The translations under genes were made by a program, and so were the position numbers. DNA of 64,000 nt from Xiphophorus maculatus (Eukaryota > Chordata > Actinopteri > Cyprinodontiformes > Poeciliidae): NCBI RefSeq assembly GCF_002775205.1, contig NC_036456.1, positions 20,609,968 through 20,673,967 on the forward strand. Reading direction: 5' to 3'. This document shows positions 53,335 through 64,000 of the stretch, in pieces. Numbering within the stretch: position 1 is the first letter of the stretch; each line of letters begins with the position of its first letter. Below the pieces are notes generated by a model. It was not told where the DNA came from. It did not search any database and worked only from the letters and a program-made list of their open reading frames with translations.

Positions 53335-53450
53335 CTGAACGGGCTGAAACCAAACGGATAAACTGGGACAAACCGGGTTGAACTGGGACAAACCGGGCAG
53401 TTCGGGCTCGGTTAAACTGTCAGGAAGAAGTTTTCGCTCTCAGCAGTTGC

Positions 53451-53464
53451 GTTGCCATGACAAC
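53451..53464. promoter_or_regulatory. X-box-like (RFX) motif upstream of cyb5d1
   Basis: GTTGCCATGACAAC, 117 bases before the cyb5d1 ATG. It differs by one base from the symmetric X-box GTTGCCATGGCAAC bound by RFX factors at ciliary genes. It fits the known ciliary role of CYB5D1. Confidence 0.65.
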
Positions 53465-54004
53465 AGGAGGTACGGCGGTTGCCAAGTACACCTCGCTGCA
53501 GCAAACAGAATGGGGCGGGGTCGGACAACTGTCAGTCTCATACCTTATATGGAAATGGTGGGGACGGACCACTGTCCGTCTCATACCTTATATGGAAATG
53601 GGACTATTTCATTCCGGAAATGAAGGGGGCGCTAGTGACACTATTTCCTGTACCGATCGTGTTATAATAATTATACTAATAATAACGTATTTTATTTGAC
53701 AACGCCTTTTAAAACACCCAAGAACACTTTCAACATTAAAAATACAAATTAAATAGTAAAAAAATGGCTACAAAACGTGATATGTCACGTGGTATGTCTG
53801 TCACGTGGTAAGTCACTTTTTTATTTCCAAATCTTTATTAAACCTTTATTTAAAATTATATTAGTAACAAACAATCTAGAATAAGCAATAAGGAAACATT
53901 ATGGAGATGTATTTATCTATCCTTACACCCAATCTATCTCAAACAAAAGTAATAAAACATGAATCAAATCAATATTTTGGAGACAAATGTACATTACATT
54001 AAGA

Positions 54005-54100
54005 GCACATTTATCCATCCATTAATTATCATGAATTATCCCTATAGTGGGTCATGAGGGCTGCTGACCCTGGACAGATCGCCAGTCCATCGCAGATTAA
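54005..54100 (-). mobile_element. LINE 3'-tail-like fragment, reversed
   Basis: On the minus strand it reads CTGCGATGGACTGGCGATCT, GTCCAGGGTCAGCAGCCCTC and then TTAATGGATGGATAAATG. This is the same tail type as at 7122-7298. It lies inside the larger transposon. Confidence 0.6.
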
Positions 54101-55578
54101 GAAAACAGATATAAACAAATGAAGTTCAAATAATATATTTTGATGTTGTGAATGGTACTCTTAAAATAAATAAGTTAAAATCTAAAATATAATAGCCTCT
54201 GGCTTATTAAATAAGAACTAGATGGTAAAGAGGTTTGGTCTGTAAAACATTTAGTCAACAATTTTGGCCAACTTAGTACGTCCATTCCCAGCGCACTTTT
54301 ATTGTTTATTTGCCAAATATTTTTCTTATTATTCACATTGTGAATATAATTTACAAACAAACCAAAGGACTTTTGAACTTCTAACAAGTGAAGTTCAGAA
54401 AACTAGAATATTTTTGGTTGCAGGTGACCTGGCTCAGCTATTATCATTGTTTACCATAATGTCTCATTGGAAACTTTTGCTATAAGGACTCCAGTTCAAC
54501 CAGTAAACTGATTGGTGTCCCACTATTCCATTTATAAATTCCATATCAATTCTATCAATTGCAATCGATTCATAAAATAAAGCCCTTAAATATCCAATTG
54601 TTGCAAAACCCAAAGAGATTAATTAAAACTTTAAATGTAGCTTCAACCTGGAAAGACTCACACAGAGAGAAAGTTTTAGAAAGTTTATTTGACAAGAAAT
54701 AATCTTTGGCGCTCGGACCCCGGCAGTAGACACTGCACTGGTAACTGCCAGAGAGAATGATCTTTGTTCTATATGAAAACCTTTTTGAATAAAGTCACTG
54801 GTTACATAAATTAAACCAATGTGTAAATTCTAACTATAACTGTCTTCATCTCAGCTGCTCAGCCAATCACCTGATCATGTGTCTCCATCCCAGCCTAACG
54901 GCGCCGGGCTCATCTCCTCCACCCTTCATAAAGTCCGGCTTGATGTGTGCAACTGCTCCTCATCTGAGCTTCCATCACCTCCACCCCGACTACACCTTCG
55001 CTCTGCTCGTTTAATCTTGTTTGTAACCGAACAATATGTTTCTGTATGTGCTACTTTATTACAAAAAACCCCAACAGTTGATTCTGACTGTTAAAACATA
55101 AACAACTTGGCTGTATGTCAGGTTTGTAAAAAAATTTGTATTGATTCCAGTCATTGTTCAAAATGTATAGGAAACATTGTATTTACACATATAAAATATT
55201 GCAAGTTATTAGCTTTGCTTGCATTTAAAATTTTTAAAACAAGGTTATCCTATTGTTAAACAACGCTGTTACAATATATTTACAACTACTTTATTGGTTC
55301 TACTCTCTCCAACAAATTACAGCCACAATGTAACTTTGTGTGGAAACGGCACCATTTCTATGAAAACTAAATAATGCAAATCAACTGAGCTACAACAAAA
55401 GGAACATTCAAAAATGTAAATAATATTGAAAGAACACATTATTAAAAAGGATGACTGCACAAGTCAAAAATTATTTAGCAGAAATGATTTAAAATGGCAT
55501 GTCACAAAAAAAACGAACAATGTGTGACAACTGAAATGTGTGAAAGACTGAGGAAAGCAACTAATATTCTCCTTGCAT

Positions 55579-55671
55579 TCAGTATTGACAGTCAGTGCAG
55601 TGTCCAGGTCGGCCATCACAGTAGTAACCAGGGTACTCTCCTCGTCTTCCATCGCCGGTGAAGCCCACAGT
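55579..55671 (-). pseudogene. Gly/Cys-rich coding-like segment after the F-box-like gene
   Basis: In a different frame from the upstream gene this reads TVGFTGDGRRGEYPGYYC then DGRPGHCTDCQY and a stop. The spaced C-x-x-C and Gly-rich text looks like real protein. It may be the former C-terminal part of the F-box-like gene, separated by a frame change, or a last exon whose acceptor I cannot place. Confidence 0.4.
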
Positions 55672-55673
55672 CT

Positions 55674-56739
55674 TTATATTACCGGTTGCAGGAAGAACAC
55701 GTTACAACCGCAAAAGGAATCCGGTTTTCTGCCGTGAATGTTTTTTGAAAATTTGCCCCAGTTGATCTCACCTGTTAATGAAAAATCGATTTCATGTAGT
55801 TGAAATCTAATTTCACATGTTTTAGGTGAAAAAAGTCAAAGGTCCTTACCATCCAGCCAAGCAAAGTGAGTCTTCTTCCTGAAAACTGGCTCAGACTCAA
55901 CGGCTTCAAAGCACTTGCAGGTCAATGCCAAGGTGAGATAAGCTGAGTCTCCCTGTGCTAGCGCCACCTCCTGGAGAACAGCTTCAAGAACATTCAGAGG
56001 CATCTGAAAATAACAAAAAACCAAACAAAATAAAAAATCACATTGCACATTATGATCAGTAAAACAGTAGTTAATAATATCCATTTCACCAAATACTTTG
56101 TTACTCTTACTTGTGTAGTTTATTGCAGTTACTTACTAAAACTATATTGAAGTAGTGCTACTCGTCATTAGAGTATCACATCTGGGTACTACACCCAACT
56201 ATAATGGCTGCTGTTAGTTTATAAAATATATTAGACTTTCCAGAAATTTAACATTGGTGTACAAAACATATTTAAAAAAGATCAACCTTTAAAAATAAAA
56301 GAGAAACACTAGAAAACTGGTAAGTATGTAAAACATATTTTATATTTTTCAAGTGTAGTTATACATACCGTTATGTTGAACTATAGCAGTTTGTGCTAAA
56401 TGGTTCTGTAGCTTGTATTAGCAAAAGGGACAGCAGTATTTATGTTCATGTTGCAAATAGATACGTGGATCTGTATAATGAAAATAAAAAACAGTTTGAG
56501 CATAAAATACATTTCTCAATTATACATGTTATCTACTTTTCTATTTTTATCTAATGGTGCCCTGCGGGATAATAATTAGCTATGCTACATGCTAAAATTA
56601 GCCTTCCCCTGTATGAATTACGAATTTCACTTGCTCTTAATTATATTTTCAACCTAATCTAGAAAAGCGTATTGATTTACTATGTGAAAAAATGTTAAGA
56701 AGATAAAAATACCTTTTGTTGACTTTGTGAGTTTTGCAT
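55674..56739 (-). CDS. Small F-box-like protein encoded in the transposon
   Basis: Three exons on the minus strand with GT-AG borders and agreeing phases: 56739-56713 (MQNSQSQQK), 56003-55850 and 55771-55674. They give about 92 residues. Exon 2 reads MPLNVLEAVLQEVALAQGDS, AYLTLALTCKCFEAVESEPV and FRKKTHFAWLDG. This has the pattern of an F-box: Leu/Pro start, hydrophobic helix, LALTCK-F, then FRKKxHFxW. Exon 3 begins EINWGKFSKNIHGRKPDSF and ends soon after. F-box domains join Skp1-Cullin ubiquitin ligases, but that role is not shown here. The first exon lies about 60 bases inside the terminal repeat, which may act as its promoter. Whether it is the element's own gene or a captured host gene is open. 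Confidence 0.5.
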
Positions 56740-56970
56740 TGTTGATCGTGAGCCGAACACCAGAGGAAGAACCTCTCAAACTTCTTTCTTTCTTCTTCTG
56801 TTCCTCTTAACTCCGCGTCTTAAGGTATTTATACTAGTGATTATGAAAATAGCGCCCCCTTCATTTCCGGAATGCAATAGTCCCATTTCCAAATAAGGTA
56901 TGGGACTGACGGAAAGGTCCGTCCCCGCCCCTTTCTGTTTGCTGCAGCGAGGTCCTTCTCGCGGTTGCCA

Positions 56971-57440
56971 CTCGGTTTGTTTACCTTCCTGGCTGCAGAC
57001 CGAGGGGGCTGATGGGAGTTGTAGTGAAACACCAGAACCCACCAAAATTAAACAAAAAAAATATGTCATTGATCCGAAAGGGGAATTAAATGTTGTTCCA
57101 GCTCGTATTAATTCAGAATTGTTAGTTATTGTGGATAGTGATGCCTGTTTCCCTTCTCACCTCTTTGTTTTATTTATAAAATCTTAAATTATTGCTGATA
57201 AACTGATGTCTATTTCTTCATTAACTGTAAGCCAGAATCATCTCAAACTGAAATAAACACTATAAATAATAAATAATCAATGTTCCTCTACGTATTGGTG
57301 TTTTACGGTCTCATTTTAACCCCCTCTCTCCTTGTCTCCCTTTCCGTGGAATGTCACACACGTGGCACAGATTCAGATCTTTTTCACGAAGTTTCTCCAG
57401 TTGGACAAATCTGAACAAAACCCCTCTCTCCCACCAATTC
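56971..57440. other. Remaining intergenic part before plod3
   Basis: AT-rich, no gene. This is the plod3-side remainder of the cyb5d1-plod3 intergenic region after the transposon insertion. Confidence 0.5.
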
Positions 57441-57456
57441 CATCTGTCGACTGCTG

Positions 57457-57502
57457 ATTGGCTCAGCACCGTGTCACTCAAACATTCTGGGCTGCTGATT
57501 GG
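57457..57502 (+). promoter_or_regulatory. Two inverted CCAAT boxes in the plod3 promoter
   Basis: TGCTGATTGGCT occurs twice, with ATTGG at 57457-57461 and 57498-57502, 41 bases apart. Paired CCAAT boxes about four helical turns apart are typical of NF-Y promoters without a TATA box. The plod3 ATG is about 180 bases downstream. Confidence 0.55.
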
Positions 57503-57681
57503 CTGAACCCCGAGAACTGCTGTCCGCTGCGGTCTGTGTTGATGTTGGGACATCTCGTTGCTGATTCATCGCGATATTTGGACCGTAGGAAGCTGACAGA
57601 GTCTGAGAGAAGAAGCGGATAAACTAACGGTTCTGTTCTGCCAAACCGAACGGGTTCTAACCGGGTCACCAAGCGGAACAC

Positions 57682-58365
57682 ATGGCGTCCTGTCGGCTTC
57701 TCTGGCTCACTGCCGTCTGCTTCCTCAGCTCCGCGTGGGCCGAACAGCGGAGGCTCTCAGCAGGTAAGGCCGCTCCGCAGGCTGCTCTAGTCGGCCAGGA
57801 GGAGGACGGTGGGCCGCTGGAGCTCCGGAGCTAAACAGATAAACTGCTGGTGAAACTGTGAAAAATGAGAATATTATTATTAATAAATCAGAAATAAACT
57901 GTGACATCAGCAGGAATGTGAGGGGAAAATACGTTAAGTATTCAGAACTGAATAAAAATGGAGGAATTTTATGATCAGGATGTAGAACCTGGAAAGTTCT
58001 GGTTTTAGGATGAATCACGGCTCTTCAGAACCATTCTGGACCTTTTCAGAACCGGTCCGGTTCACATGCAGCCAGTTGTTAACGCTGCTGGTCTATTTAG
58101 TATTTAATCTTAATTTATTACATGAATTTTCCTAAAAGTCTTCATTGTTTCAAACCGGATCGATCCGGAACTTTTGGGTCTTTAAAACTTCATCACTTAA
58201 ACTGTTATAGAGATCTATAACAAAATGGATTATTGGTAAAGACTGTTACCATGGCAACCCACAGGTGTGCATGATTCAGAGATGAAATGTTTCTTATTCT
58301 GTTGTTTTAAATCTGAGAGTCTCTTTAATCATGTTTCAGTTGTTTTAACTGATGATGATAATAAA

Positions 58366-58410
<45 letters not shown>

Positions 58411-61400
58411 CCAGTGAATGATAAGTGAGGAGCAGAATAGAACTGCATGAGTTATTGATGCCCAGCTGCTGAGCAGGGGTCCGTCTGGTTCTGGTTCTAC
58501 TGGTTCTGGTTCTACTGGTTCCCAGCAGATCACCTGGAGGACAGTAGAGGAGCTGATTCTGGGTCAGATCAGCCTTCCTCCTCCTCCTCCTCCTCTTCCT
58601 CTGCAGGTTTCTGGTTTCAGACATTCAGAGAAACTGGAGCTGCAGGACAACCAGCAGGTTTATTCACCTCAGCTCCACCTTCATCCTCCTCCTCCTCCTC
58701 CTCCTCCTCTTCCTCCTCTTCCTCCTCCTCCTGCAGGAGGAGGTTGAGCCGTTCCTGACTTGCAGCTGGTGTTCTCCTGGTTCAGAAGTATTCATACCCC
58801 CTGACTGCTCAGCCGTGTCGCCTCCTCACACGCTGCCCCCTACTGGGCAACATGGTGGCAGTTGGACTGATACCAGATATTGAAAACAGATCAATAATTA
58901 TCAGTATTGACCGATATTAAATGCTGATGTCATAAGTTCCTCCTCCGTGTCGTCCAGCCAGACGTTCAGGTCAGAGGTCGGGGATCAGCTCCAGGTGTGG
59001 GCGGGGCCTCCAGCAGCCAATCAGAGGGAGGATCAGCTCTAGATCTGCAGCATCTAGACTGACTCTATGTGTGTCTCTGGTGTAGAAAATCTGCTGGTCG
59101 TTACCGCGGCAACAGAGAAGACAGACGGCTTCAGGCGCTTCGTGAAGACGGCGGCTCAGTTCAACTACAGCCTGAAGGTGAGACCAGAACCAGAACTCTT
59201 TGTCTGGGCCGGCTAACCCCCGCTGACCTCTGACCTCTGGCAGGTGCTGGGCCTGGGGGAGGAGTGGAAGGGCGGAGACGTGGCCCGGACGGTGGGCGGA
59301 GGTCAGAAGGTCAGGTGGCTGAAGGAGGAGCTGCTGAAGCACTCGGAGGAGCAGCAGCTGGTGGTCATGTTCGTAGACAGGTAGCCTTCATCCTGCTCCT
59401 CCTCTTCCTCTCTGCTGACTCACCTGTGCAGGTGGATCAGTGACTTCATGATGTTTATTACTTATTGATTAACAGAGGGGGCGGGGCTTAGAAATGCTCT
59501 GATCGTTCTCACTGTGGCGGTGGCAGCATCATGCTGTGGGAACCTGGTCAGAAGAGCTGAGACTGGGGTCACCATGGCAACCAGCCTGCAGCCAGAGGCA
59601 TTATGGGATGGTTTAGATCAAAGTGGCAGCGACTCGTTAAAATACAAAAAAAGATTTAATATTTATTTAGAGACAAATAATTTAATTTATTTAAATATTC
59701 CTGATATCAGGTCAAACCGGGTCAGACTCGGTTCTGGCTAACCGGACCTCCTAACCGGGCCTCTGTTCCGTCTCTGCAGCTACGATGTGATCCTGGCGGC
59801 CGGTCCAGATGAGCTGCTGACCCGGTTCTCCTCTCTGGGCCACTGGGTCGTTTTCTCTGCCGAGGGGTTCTGCTGGCCCGACCAGCGCCTGGCCTCCAAG
59901 TACCCCCAGGTGCATTCTGGGAAGCGCTACCTGAACTCTGGAGGTGAGGTTCTGCTGTCCTGGGGTTCTGTGGTCCCGGTGCCGGTCCGCTGACCTGCGG
60001 TTCTGTCCAGGATTCATCGGGTTCTCCTCGGACCTGGCCGCCATCGTCCAGCAGTGGAAGTTCAGGGACAACGACGACGACCAGCTGTTCTACACCCGGA
60101 TCTACCTGGACCAGAAGCAGAGGGTAACCGGGTCAGAACCGGGCCGGGAGGCGGGAGCAGTCGGACAGAACCCGACTGATGTTGTGGTGTGTTTCAGACC
60201 CGGTTCAACATGACTCTGGACCACCGATCCAGGATCTTCCAGAACCTCAACGGAGCCATCGGTGAGTCTCTGGACGGTTCTGTACCGGTTCTGGACCCTT
60301 CCAGACTGGACCTCAGTGGTTCTGGTGGAGAGTCATTGGGCCTGGAACCGGGTCAGAGCTGCTGGTTCTGGTTCTGACCCGGCTCTCTCTCCCCAGACGA
60401 GGTCGTCTTGAAGTTTGAGAGGTCAAAGGTCAGAGTGAGGAACGTGGCCTACGACACGCTTCCTGTGGTCATCCACGGCAACGGACCCACCAAGGTAACG
60501 GCCAATCAGAGGGCTCCGCTCGCCCCATGTGACAGCAACAGGAAGTGCAGCCGGTGTACCGTTCAGTTGCCATAGCAACACCTGTCTCCATCCTCAGCTG
60601 CAGCTCAACTACCTGGGAAACTACGTCCCAACGGCCTGGACCTACGAACACGGCTGTGGAGGCTGCGACGACGACCTGCTGTTGCTAGGCGACCAACAGG
60701 TAAGGGGGGGGGGGGTTGATGGGGGGATTAGAGCCAGTCTGACTCTCTCTCCCCCCCTCTCTCTCTCCAGGATGTAGACCTCCCTCTGGTCTTCCTGTCG
60801 GTCTTCATCGAACATCCGACTCCCTTCCTGGACGAGTTCCTGCAGCGTCTGGTCACCATGAACTACCCCAAGACTCGGATCCGCCTCTTCATCCACAACA
60901 ACGTACGGCCCGCCGGACCCGGCTCTGGTTCTGGTTCTGGACCCGGCTCTGGTTCTGGTTCTGGACCCGGTTCTGGTTCTGGTTCTGACCCGTCCTGTCC
61001 TGCAGGTGGTGTACCATGAGCAACACATCCAGCGGTTCTGGGAGCGCCACAGGGTTCTGTTCCCGGATGCGGTTCTGGTGGGACCTGAGGAGAACCTGCC
61101 GGAGGAGAAGGCCAGAACCATGGCGATGTGAGTCCTGAACCAGAGCCGGGTCTGGACCGGTTCTGGTTCTGGACGGCTCTAACCCCTCCCTGTGTGTGCA
61201 GCGAGGCGTGCCAGAAGAACCCGGGCTGCGATTACTTCTTCAGCATCGACTCGGACGTGGCGCTGACCAACCCGGACACGCTGCGGATCCTCATGGAGGA
61301 GAACAAGTAGGTTCTGGTTCGGCCCGGTTCTGTCTGGGTCGGGGGCCGCTCTAACTCCGTGTTCTGCCCCAGGTCCGTCATCGCCCCCATGCTGTCCAAA

Positions 61401-63506
61401 CACGGCAAACTGTGGAGTAACTTCTGGGGCGCTCTGAGTCCGGACGGGTTCTACTCGCGCTCCGAGGATTACATCGAGATCGTCCAGGGCAAGAGGGTGT
61501 AAGTCCTGCTGCTGTCGCCACGGTAACGGACCCGGACCTCACCGCTGGGAGGTTCTGGTCAGGTCTGGATCATACGATCAGGTTCTGATGGTCCAGTCAG
61601 AACCAGAGTGGGCGGGACAGGAAGTGATGTCAGTTCTGACCTGTGTTTGTACCGGTTCTGTTCTGTTTGGACCGGTTCTATTTGGACCGGTTCTGTTCTG
61701 TCTCTGACCCGGTCTCTGTGTTGGGACTGGTTCTGTTTGGACCGGTTCTGTTCTGTCTCTGACCTGGTCTCTGTTGGGATTGGTTCTGTTTGGACCGGTT
61801 CTTACCCGGTCTCTGTGTTGGGACCGGTTCTGTTTGGACCGGTTCTGACCCGTCTCTGTGTTGGGACCGGTTCTGTTTGGACCGGTTCTGACCCGTCTCT
61901 GTCCCCAGCGGGCTCTGGAACGTCCCCTACATCACCCAGGTCTACCTGGTGAAGGGCAGCGTCCTGCGGTCCAAACTCTCCCAGGTCAGCCTGTTTGTGG
62001 ACGAAGGAATGGACCCGGACATGGTGTTCTGCAGAACCATCAGAGACCAGGTAACGCCACGGGCTTTGTACCAGAACCCGGTCTGATTCCTCTGGACCGG
62101 ACTCACCGGCGCCACCGTGTGTCCTCAGGGCATCTTCATGTTCGTCTCCAACCGAGACGAGTTCGGCCGGCTGGTGGCGTCCGCCACCTTCAACACCTCC
62201 AGACTCCATCCGGACATGTGGCAGATCTTCGACAACCCGCTGGTCAGAACTGGACCGGAGGTCCACCGGGTTCTGGTGGGACGGCTGGGACTGAGTCTGT
62301 CTGTCTCTGTCCCTGCAGGACTGGAGGGAGAAGTACGTCCACGAGAACTACTCCAAGATCTTTGAGGAGGCCAGCGGCATGGTGGAGCAGGTACCGGAGC
62401 GGGAACTGGACCGGGCTGTGGGCCAGAGCCAGGCGGTTCTGGTGTCATCTGGGTCTCTAACGTCCTCTGTTGTGTCCTCCAGCCCTGTCCAGATGTCTAC
62501 TGGTTCCCGGCCTTCTCTGAAAAGATGTGTGACCATCTGGTGGAGACCATGGAGGACAACGGCCAGTGGTCCGGAGGGTCCCACAAGGTACCGCCGCTTC
62601 CTGAGAGCCATGAGGTTCCTCAGGGGCCTGACCGGTTCTGGTTCTGTCCCTCCAGGACGAGCGTCTGGCCGGCGGCTATGAGAACGTCCCCACCGTGGAC
62701 ATCCACATGAACCAGATCGGCTTCGAGAAGGAATGGCTCAAGTTCCTCAAGGATTACATCGCCCCCGTCACCGAGAAGCTGTACCCTGGATACTACCCCA
62801 AGGTAGGAACCCAACCGGGCCTGGAGGTGGTACCCCAAGGTAGGAACCCAACCGGGCCTGGAGGTGGTACTGTAAGGTTAGAACCCAACCAGGCCTGGGG
62901 CTGCTACCCTGAGGTCGGACCGGAGCCAGTTCTGGGGAACCTTTAGGTTTATAGTTTTCTGATCCTCCCAGAACCAGAAACTTTTCTGTTATGTTTATTT
63001 TTTAATCACTTTTATTGAGTTTTTTTCCTTTCCTGCATTCAGTTTGTGAAAACATTAGCATGCTGATGTTAGCATGAAAGTAAAACTAATTCTTTATAAA
63101 TGCTAGCATTGTAGTGCAAACTTTAAGCTAGCATGCTAATCCCCCCCCCAGGCCCACTCCATCATGAACTTTGTGGTCCGGTACCGTCCAAACGAGCAGC
63201 CGTCTCTGCGGCCGCATCACGACTCGTCCACCTTCACCATCAACATCGCCCTGAACAGGAAGGGCGTCGACTACCAGGTACCCCTCTGTCTGACCCCTAC
63301 CTGACCTCTACCTGACCCCTACCTGACCTCTACCTACCTGTGTTTTCCAGGGTGGAGGCTGCAGGTTCCTGCGCTACGACTGTAAGGTGGAGTCTCCCAG
63401 GAAGGGCTGGTCCTTCATGCATCCCGGCCGCCTCACCCACTACCACGAGGGCCTGCCCACCACCCAGGGCACCCGCTACATCATGGTGGCCTTCGTCGAC
63501 CCCTGA
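57682..63506 (+). CDS. plod3: Procollagen-lysine 2-oxoglutarate 5-dioxygenase 3 (LH3)
   Basis: LH3 hydroxylates collagen lysines and adds galactose and glucose to hydroxylysine in the ER. Nineteen exons: 57682-57763, 59086-59177, 59244-59380, 59780-59943, 60011-60123, 60198-60261, 60397-60494, 60598-60699, 60771-60902, 61006-61127, 61202-61306, 61373-61498, 61909-62050, 62129-62242, 62319-62390, 62483-62587, 62656-62802, 63152-63277 and 63351-63506. They total 732 residues (human PLOD3 738), all phases agreeing. Signal peptide [20 protein letters not shown]. The glycosyltransferase part has [31 protein letters not shown] and the acidic DNDDDQLFY. The C-terminal Fe/2-oxoglutarate part has [10 protein letters not shown] (His-x-Asp), [11 protein letters not shown] (distal His), and [12 protein letters not shown] with the 2-oxoglutarate Arg. 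[20 protein letters not shown] favours plod3 over plod1 or plod2. Confidence 0.95.
58365..58410 (+). repeat. ATT trinucleotide repeat in plod3 intron 1
   Basis: About fifteen TTA units. A CTC/CCT-rich run follows at 58678-58735. The same intron holds no other clear element. Confidence 0.9.
60905..60990 (+). repeat. GGTTCTG-type repeat in plod3 intron
   Basis: Three copies of a CTCTGGTTCTGGTTCTGGAC unit in a 103-base intron, so the repeat is most of the intron. Confidence 0.85.
61640..61900 (+). repeat. GGACCGGTTCTGTTTGGACC minisatellite in plod3 intron
   Basis: Irregular units of 40-60 bases made of TTGGGACCGGTTCTGTTTGG and CTGACCCGTCTCTGTG, four to five copies, running up to the acceptor of the exon at 61909. 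Confidence 0.8.
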
Positions 63507-64000
63507 TGACCTCGGGGGGGTGTGAATGTGTGATGGTGGACCTGAACGCGTCATACGGGTTTCTGCTTTTCCGCTGTTCATGGTTCTCCGACTGGAACCT
63601 GAACGCATCATCAGCATCAAACAGACAGAAAAACACGTCACACTTCCTGGCCCTGAACACATCGTGGCCGGGCTTTTCACAATAAGAGTCTTTAATTAGA
63701 GGTCACCATGATGCCTTACCTGAGTCTATGCAAGAAGACACTCCAGGTGTGTGTGTGTGTTCAGATGCACATCGGGACTTGAACTCATCACTGCAGCTCC
63801 CTCTGTCCAGCAGGGGTGCTCCGTCACCATGGTAACCTGCAGCAGGTTACCATGGTGACGCTCCAGGATCCAATCACCATTCAACCCGACCGGATTGAAC
63901 CAATCAGAAGCCTGAGACTCTGATTTTAAAATCTTTATTATTTATGGGACTTTTAGACTTTGTGGTTACCGGGGCAACGCTAGAGGGTTTTATACTGTTG
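63507..64000 (+). other. plod3 3' UTR and downstream
   Basis: No second gene is visible. A candidate variant signal AATAAG is at about 63680. At 63830-63860 GGTTACCATGGTGACGC and its partial inverse CATGGTAACCTGCAGCAGGT form a short inverted repeat. Confidence 0.45.

Larger units (their letters stand above)
53485..56960. mobile_element. 3.5-kb inverted-repeat DNA transposon carrying an F-box-like gene
   Basis: The left end (CCTCGCTGCAGCAAACAGAA, TGGGGCGGGG, CATACCTTATATGGAAATGG, CCGGAAATGAAGGGGGCGCT) and the right end are inverted copies over about 150 bases. The left end has the CATACCTTATATGGAAATGG part twice. The host word GCGGTTGCCA stands directly outside both ends (53475-53484 and 56961-56970) and is probably a 10-base target duplication. 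Target duplications of 9-10 bases are known from Mutator-like elements, but no transposase is visible. Inside are a LINE-tail fragment (54005-54100), AT-rich DNA and a spliced gene on the minus strand. A relative with one end is at 6290-6372. Confidence 0.8.

Noticed and set aside
59500-59560. GTGGCAGCATCATGCTGTGG in plod3 intron 3, resembling a Tc1 transposase block
   Set aside because: Only about 20 bases match and no flanking blocks are present. It is too short to call.

Overview
The window is vertebrate nuclear DNA, almost certainly from a ray-finned (teleost) fish. The genes are split by short GT-AG introns, CA/GT microsatellites and minisatellites are dense, and the introns hold many small DNA transposons with inverted ends of fish type. 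I cannot name the species. I saw no bacterial or organellar sequence, no tRNA or rRNA, and no element I could recognise as retroviral or LTR-derived.

Layout from left to right. (1) The last two coding exons of a profilin gene (pfn1-like, +). (2) Muscle-type enolase eno3 (+), complete at 434 aa, with a TATA-box promoter, a non-coding exon 1 and a 4.9-kb repeat-rich intron 1. (3) A C-type natriuretic peptide gene (+), 131 aa, with its own TATA box and a non-coding first exon. (4) A 66-aa SERP/RAMP4 gene (+). (5) camta2 (+), about 25 coding exons from 23.7 to 39.1 kb, with CG-1, TIG, ankyrin and IQ regions and a 21-nt microexon. (6) Two tandem type II C-type lectin receptors of the asialoglycoprotein-receptor type (-), both 280 aa, with near-identical exon lengths and the galactose-type QPD motif. 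(7) cyb5d1 (-), 216 aa. (8) A 3.5-kb inverted-repeat DNA transposon carrying a small spliced F-box-like gene (-). (9) plod3 (+), complete at 732 aa.

The gene set resembles human 17p13, where PFN1, ENO3, CAMTA2, ASGR1/2-CLEC10A and CYB5D1 lie. Enolase, a natriuretic peptide and a CAMTA gene side by side also mirror the ENO1/NPPA-NPPB/CAMTA1 region of human 1p36, so the window looks like one arm of an ancient duplicated block. The genes form no operon or pathway. plod3 and the SERP gene both act in the endoplasmic reticulum, but that is probably chance.

The most interesting structure is the transposon at 53485-56960. It has long inverted ends, a 10-bp direct repeat on each side, a spliced F-box-like gene inside, and an insertion site that splits the divergent intergenic region of cyb5d1 and plod3 next to a ciliary X-box-like motif. 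Other points of interest are the camta2 microexon, an in-frame 78-nt camta2 intron, a frame slip at a C homopolymer, a spliced upstream ORF, a long foldback element in a lectin intron, and several minisatellites that have grown inside introns or older repeats.
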